This document shows positions 13,201-13,967 of a DNA stretch of 13,967 bases, piece by piece (within the stretch, counting starts at the first letter, position 1; each line of letters starts with the position of its first letter). The notes beneath the pieces are model-generated. The model saw nothing but the letters and a program-made list of their open reading frames with translations, searched no databases and was not told where the DNA came from. The stretch covers positions 1 through 13,967 of the forward strand of contig DLGR01000026.1 in the NCBI GenBank assembly GCA_002482805.1, read 5' to 3'. This DNA comes from Micavibrio sp. UBA7689. GTDB lineage: Bacteria > Pseudomonadota > Alphaproteobacteria > Micavibrionales > Micavibrionaceae. The translations under genes were made by a program, and so were the position numbers.

Positions 13201-13568
13201 GCGTCGGTTTGACATTCTCGGGGTTGGTCGATCGCGGCAAGATGACGACCGATGTCGCGGGCACGATCATCCCTATGACGGAAATCAATTCCATCCTGTC
13301 CGCCATTCCGCTGGTAGGTGAAATTCTGGGCGGCCCCGGCGGTTTGATCGCGGCCACATATTCGATGAAAGGTCCGACAAGCAACCCGAGCGTGACGGTA
13401 AACCCGCTCTCCGTTCTCGCGCCCGGCATCATCAGACGCATCATTTTCGAAGGCGGATATGAAAGCAAAATCCCTGATGACGTGGCCCCGCCCGCCATTC
13501 CCGAAGGCGCAGGCGGAACCCCGCAACGGCAGAAACCTGCTGTAACCCCGCCTAAAAACACGAATTAA
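10245..13568 (+). CDS. AsmA-like/YhdP-type inner-membrane-anchored envelope protein
   Basis: A 1107-residue protein with one N-terminal membrane helix (about 13-37, LLASLETLAVIALILCIAFG) and a very long periplasmic part of repeating amphipathic beta strands. The C-terminal part (about 928-1068) carries the AsmA-family ending seen in YhdP-like proteins: GWEWRFRETGNLLI, GTIIPMTEINSIL, IPLVGEILGG, YSMKGPTSNPSVTVNPLS and VLAPGIIRRIIF. In E. coli the relatives YhdP, TamB and YdbH move phospholipids between inner and outer membrane; the same role is inferred here. The tail is Pro-rich. The start is a TTG at 10245: AAGGA (10230-10234) precedes it, the frame has no nearby ATG, and the next Met would remove the anchor. 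The gene seems to be alone on its transcript, divergent from bcp. Whether it is the YhdP or another AsmA-group orthologue is not certain. Confidence 0.9.
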   Translation: MIKPVFKIAHKTLLASLETLAVIALILCIAFGAFVWKVSQGPISIAFAKDYVQSALSSEEDEITVVFDDMVFSWPELQGPFLLDLTNLKVQKGGSTAADSLSIEQASVGLSRTALLFGRIRPVSVIITSPSIELARSRDGKLNLKFQTKGAAAQATAKTPEEEARNPGEEVAQIFRDMAERKRGNILSRLREFVIKDAQLAVRDYQFGLSWYLTDFDFEMTKHPQGVAVSLDVVLPGGREGNAGVKGDLVYRSESDDFRGAVQVKDINPYVLSRFLPVPEILAGQDVFVSGDLDIDMDKNMLPTKISFNGGIPEGSVLIPEEYDAPIALKNILMGVEYDAAAKSIVMSKLSGDIGGILFTGGGKGTYTDTTLSVPISLEVANVMREQIVPLFPKSEHDGEAYMWLGKNIEGGSFSNVSLAMELTGEKTRNEELQRDQWSMDVPKLVLDFAFEGAKVTYNDTLMPVTDAKGTGVLDLGAEVLEIKGESGKLGDITGTDITVKVDDLMTAGAGMVYITLKANGPIATALNYISAEPINMGKEEIGLDPATVKGNITADLDISLPTVKDIPKESVNVKINGTLSNVDIPNIVEGLPLSGGPLTLATEEGGFRIKGNAKLAGRETAMEWHQYFESAGHPYSMQVKATAGADQELRNHFGVNLDEYISGTMPVDVVYTDFGGGRQEVQVKGDLNPVRIYIDPFKFEKPVGTPGTLTTTAYLQNGVIKELKNTDLKTKDFIATATSIGFAPMNGKEADLASGVLPTAVIGKTQLALTFEVSPQNVMRVSAKGPVFDLAPFLEQADASSYGAAATAPKKQQQAMQISLTADTMLAKEGRKAAYTKAYVELDTEGDITQLELDAGVGKGPLFVRFKPDTSGKRTFRLEAQDAGAVLHTFGLYENVIGGSLLIYGEPKGGNVKGDLHGSMRMENFRVVKAPALTKLLGLMSLTGITQLLSSEGLAFAKLESGWEWRFRETGNLLIIKDGKTSGSSVGLTFSGLVDRGKMTTDVAGTIIPMTEINSILSAIPLVGEILGGPGGLIAATYSMKGPTSNPSVTVNPLSVLAPGIIRRIIFEGGYESKIPDDVAPPAIPEGAGGTPQRQKPAVTPPKNTN

Positions 13569-13588
13569 TCCCGTTAACCGTTTCATAT

Positions 13589-13617
13589 TTGACAGAAAAC
13601 AGGCAAGGTTCTAAACA
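13589..13617 (+). promoter_or_regulatory. Possible promoter of the right-edge gene
   Basis: A perfect TTGACA (13589-13594) is followed after 17 bases by TAAACA (13612-13617), a weak -10 (three of six). It lies about 32 bases before the start codon at 13649. The 80-base gap after the AsmA-like gene contains no clear terminator hairpin. Confidence 0.4.
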
Positions 13618-13648
13618 AGATCAAAGTCTATTTGTTTAGGAGTTTGCT

Positions 13649-13967
13649 ATGAGTATCGTTGCCAATTTTATTGAAGCCGAATTAAAAAAAGCGGAAACCT
13701 TTTCCGACGCGGTGAAAGTCGGTTTCATCACGCACGATACAACAAGCGGAATGAGGAACGTCGTTCTTGTCCATTCGCGCAATGCCAAATCATTGTTCAA
13801 CGATTTGTTGCCAAACGGTTCACTTACCAAATTCGATGCACAAACACTTTTTGATTGTGAAGGCATTCGTAAAGAAATCTGCCTGGGCTATGCGCAGCTT
13901 CAAGGTCTCGAACAACACGGCATCAATGCCGAAACAGTCCAGTTCGATGTTTCTTTCGATTCCATCC
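13649..13967 (+). CDS. N-terminal part of an unknown protein (truncated at right edge)
   Basis: The ATG at 13649 is well placed, with AGGAG (13638-13642) six bases before it, and the frame stays open to the end of the window (106 codons). The protein begins MSIVANFIEAELKKAETF and continues with alternating beta and alpha patterns (VGFITHDTTSG, RNVVLVHSRNA, FDAQTLFDCEG). No signal peptide or membrane segment is present. I do not recognise the family. The long open frame, strong ribosome-binding site and own promoter candidate support a real gene. Confidence 0.75.
   Translation, partial: MSIVANFIEAELKKAETFSDAVKVGFITHDTTSGMRNVVLVHSRNAKSLFNDLLPNGSLTKFDAQTLFDCEGIRKEICLGYAQLQGLEQHGINAETVQFDVSFDSI

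Overview
The window reads as chromosomal DNA of an alphaproteobacterium, possibly of the Micavibrio or Rhodospirillales type. The reasons are a small basic protein of the WTPERR / STGPKT kind upstream of mnmA, an alpha/beta hydrolase close to the alphaproteobacterial type that often sits beside a cysteine desulfurase, several TTG starts, and promoters close to TTGACA / TATAAT. No phage, transposase or CRISPR signal is visible. The placement is an inference from remembered protein families, not from a marker gene.

Layout, left to right. At 1-830 (+) lie the end of an unknown protein and a CheY-like response regulator with a variant acidic pocket and two C-terminal GP[DE]RR motifs. At 838-1581 (-) is an acidic orphan protein whose start region carries a perfect FNR/FixK-type box at the right distance from a -10 box. 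At 1638-1712 (-) is an elongator-type tRNA-Met with its own promoter embedded in the mnmA stop codon. At 1749-3291 (-) are mnmA and an overlapping small basic protein. At 3397-5045 (+) is a likely four-gene operon: a Sel1-repeat protein, an exported four-cysteine protein, a small unknown protein and a GlsB/YeaQ-type membrane protein. At 5049-6492 (-) are a cysteine desulfurase and an adrenodoxin-type ferredoxin. At 6627-8249 (+) is a PcfJ-like protein with eight exact 21-residue repeats and a polyproline tail. At 8430-9568 (+) are an alpha/beta hydrolase lacking its nucleophile serine and a small exported protein, ended by a strong, probably bidirectional terminator. At 9610-10089 (-) is a PrxQ/Bcp peroxiredoxin, divergent from a 1107-residue AsmA/YhdP-like envelope protein at 10245-13568 (+). 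An unrecognised gene runs off the right edge from 13649.

How the genes fit together: MnmA needs persulfide sulfur from a cysteine desulfurase, and both are here with a tRNA gene, a [2Fe-2S] ferredoxin and a thiol peroxidase. Sulfur and redox metabolism is therefore a recurring theme, although the genes are in separate transcription units. No single clear-cut new system is visible. The items most worth a second look are the PcfJ/21-residue-repeat protein, the hydrolase with Gln in place of the catalytic Ser, and the predicted FNR-type promoter of the 838-1581 orphan gene. There is no gene-free stretch over 300 bases; the longest gaps (8250-8429, 10090-10244, 6493-6626) hold promoter candidates and one inverted repeat.
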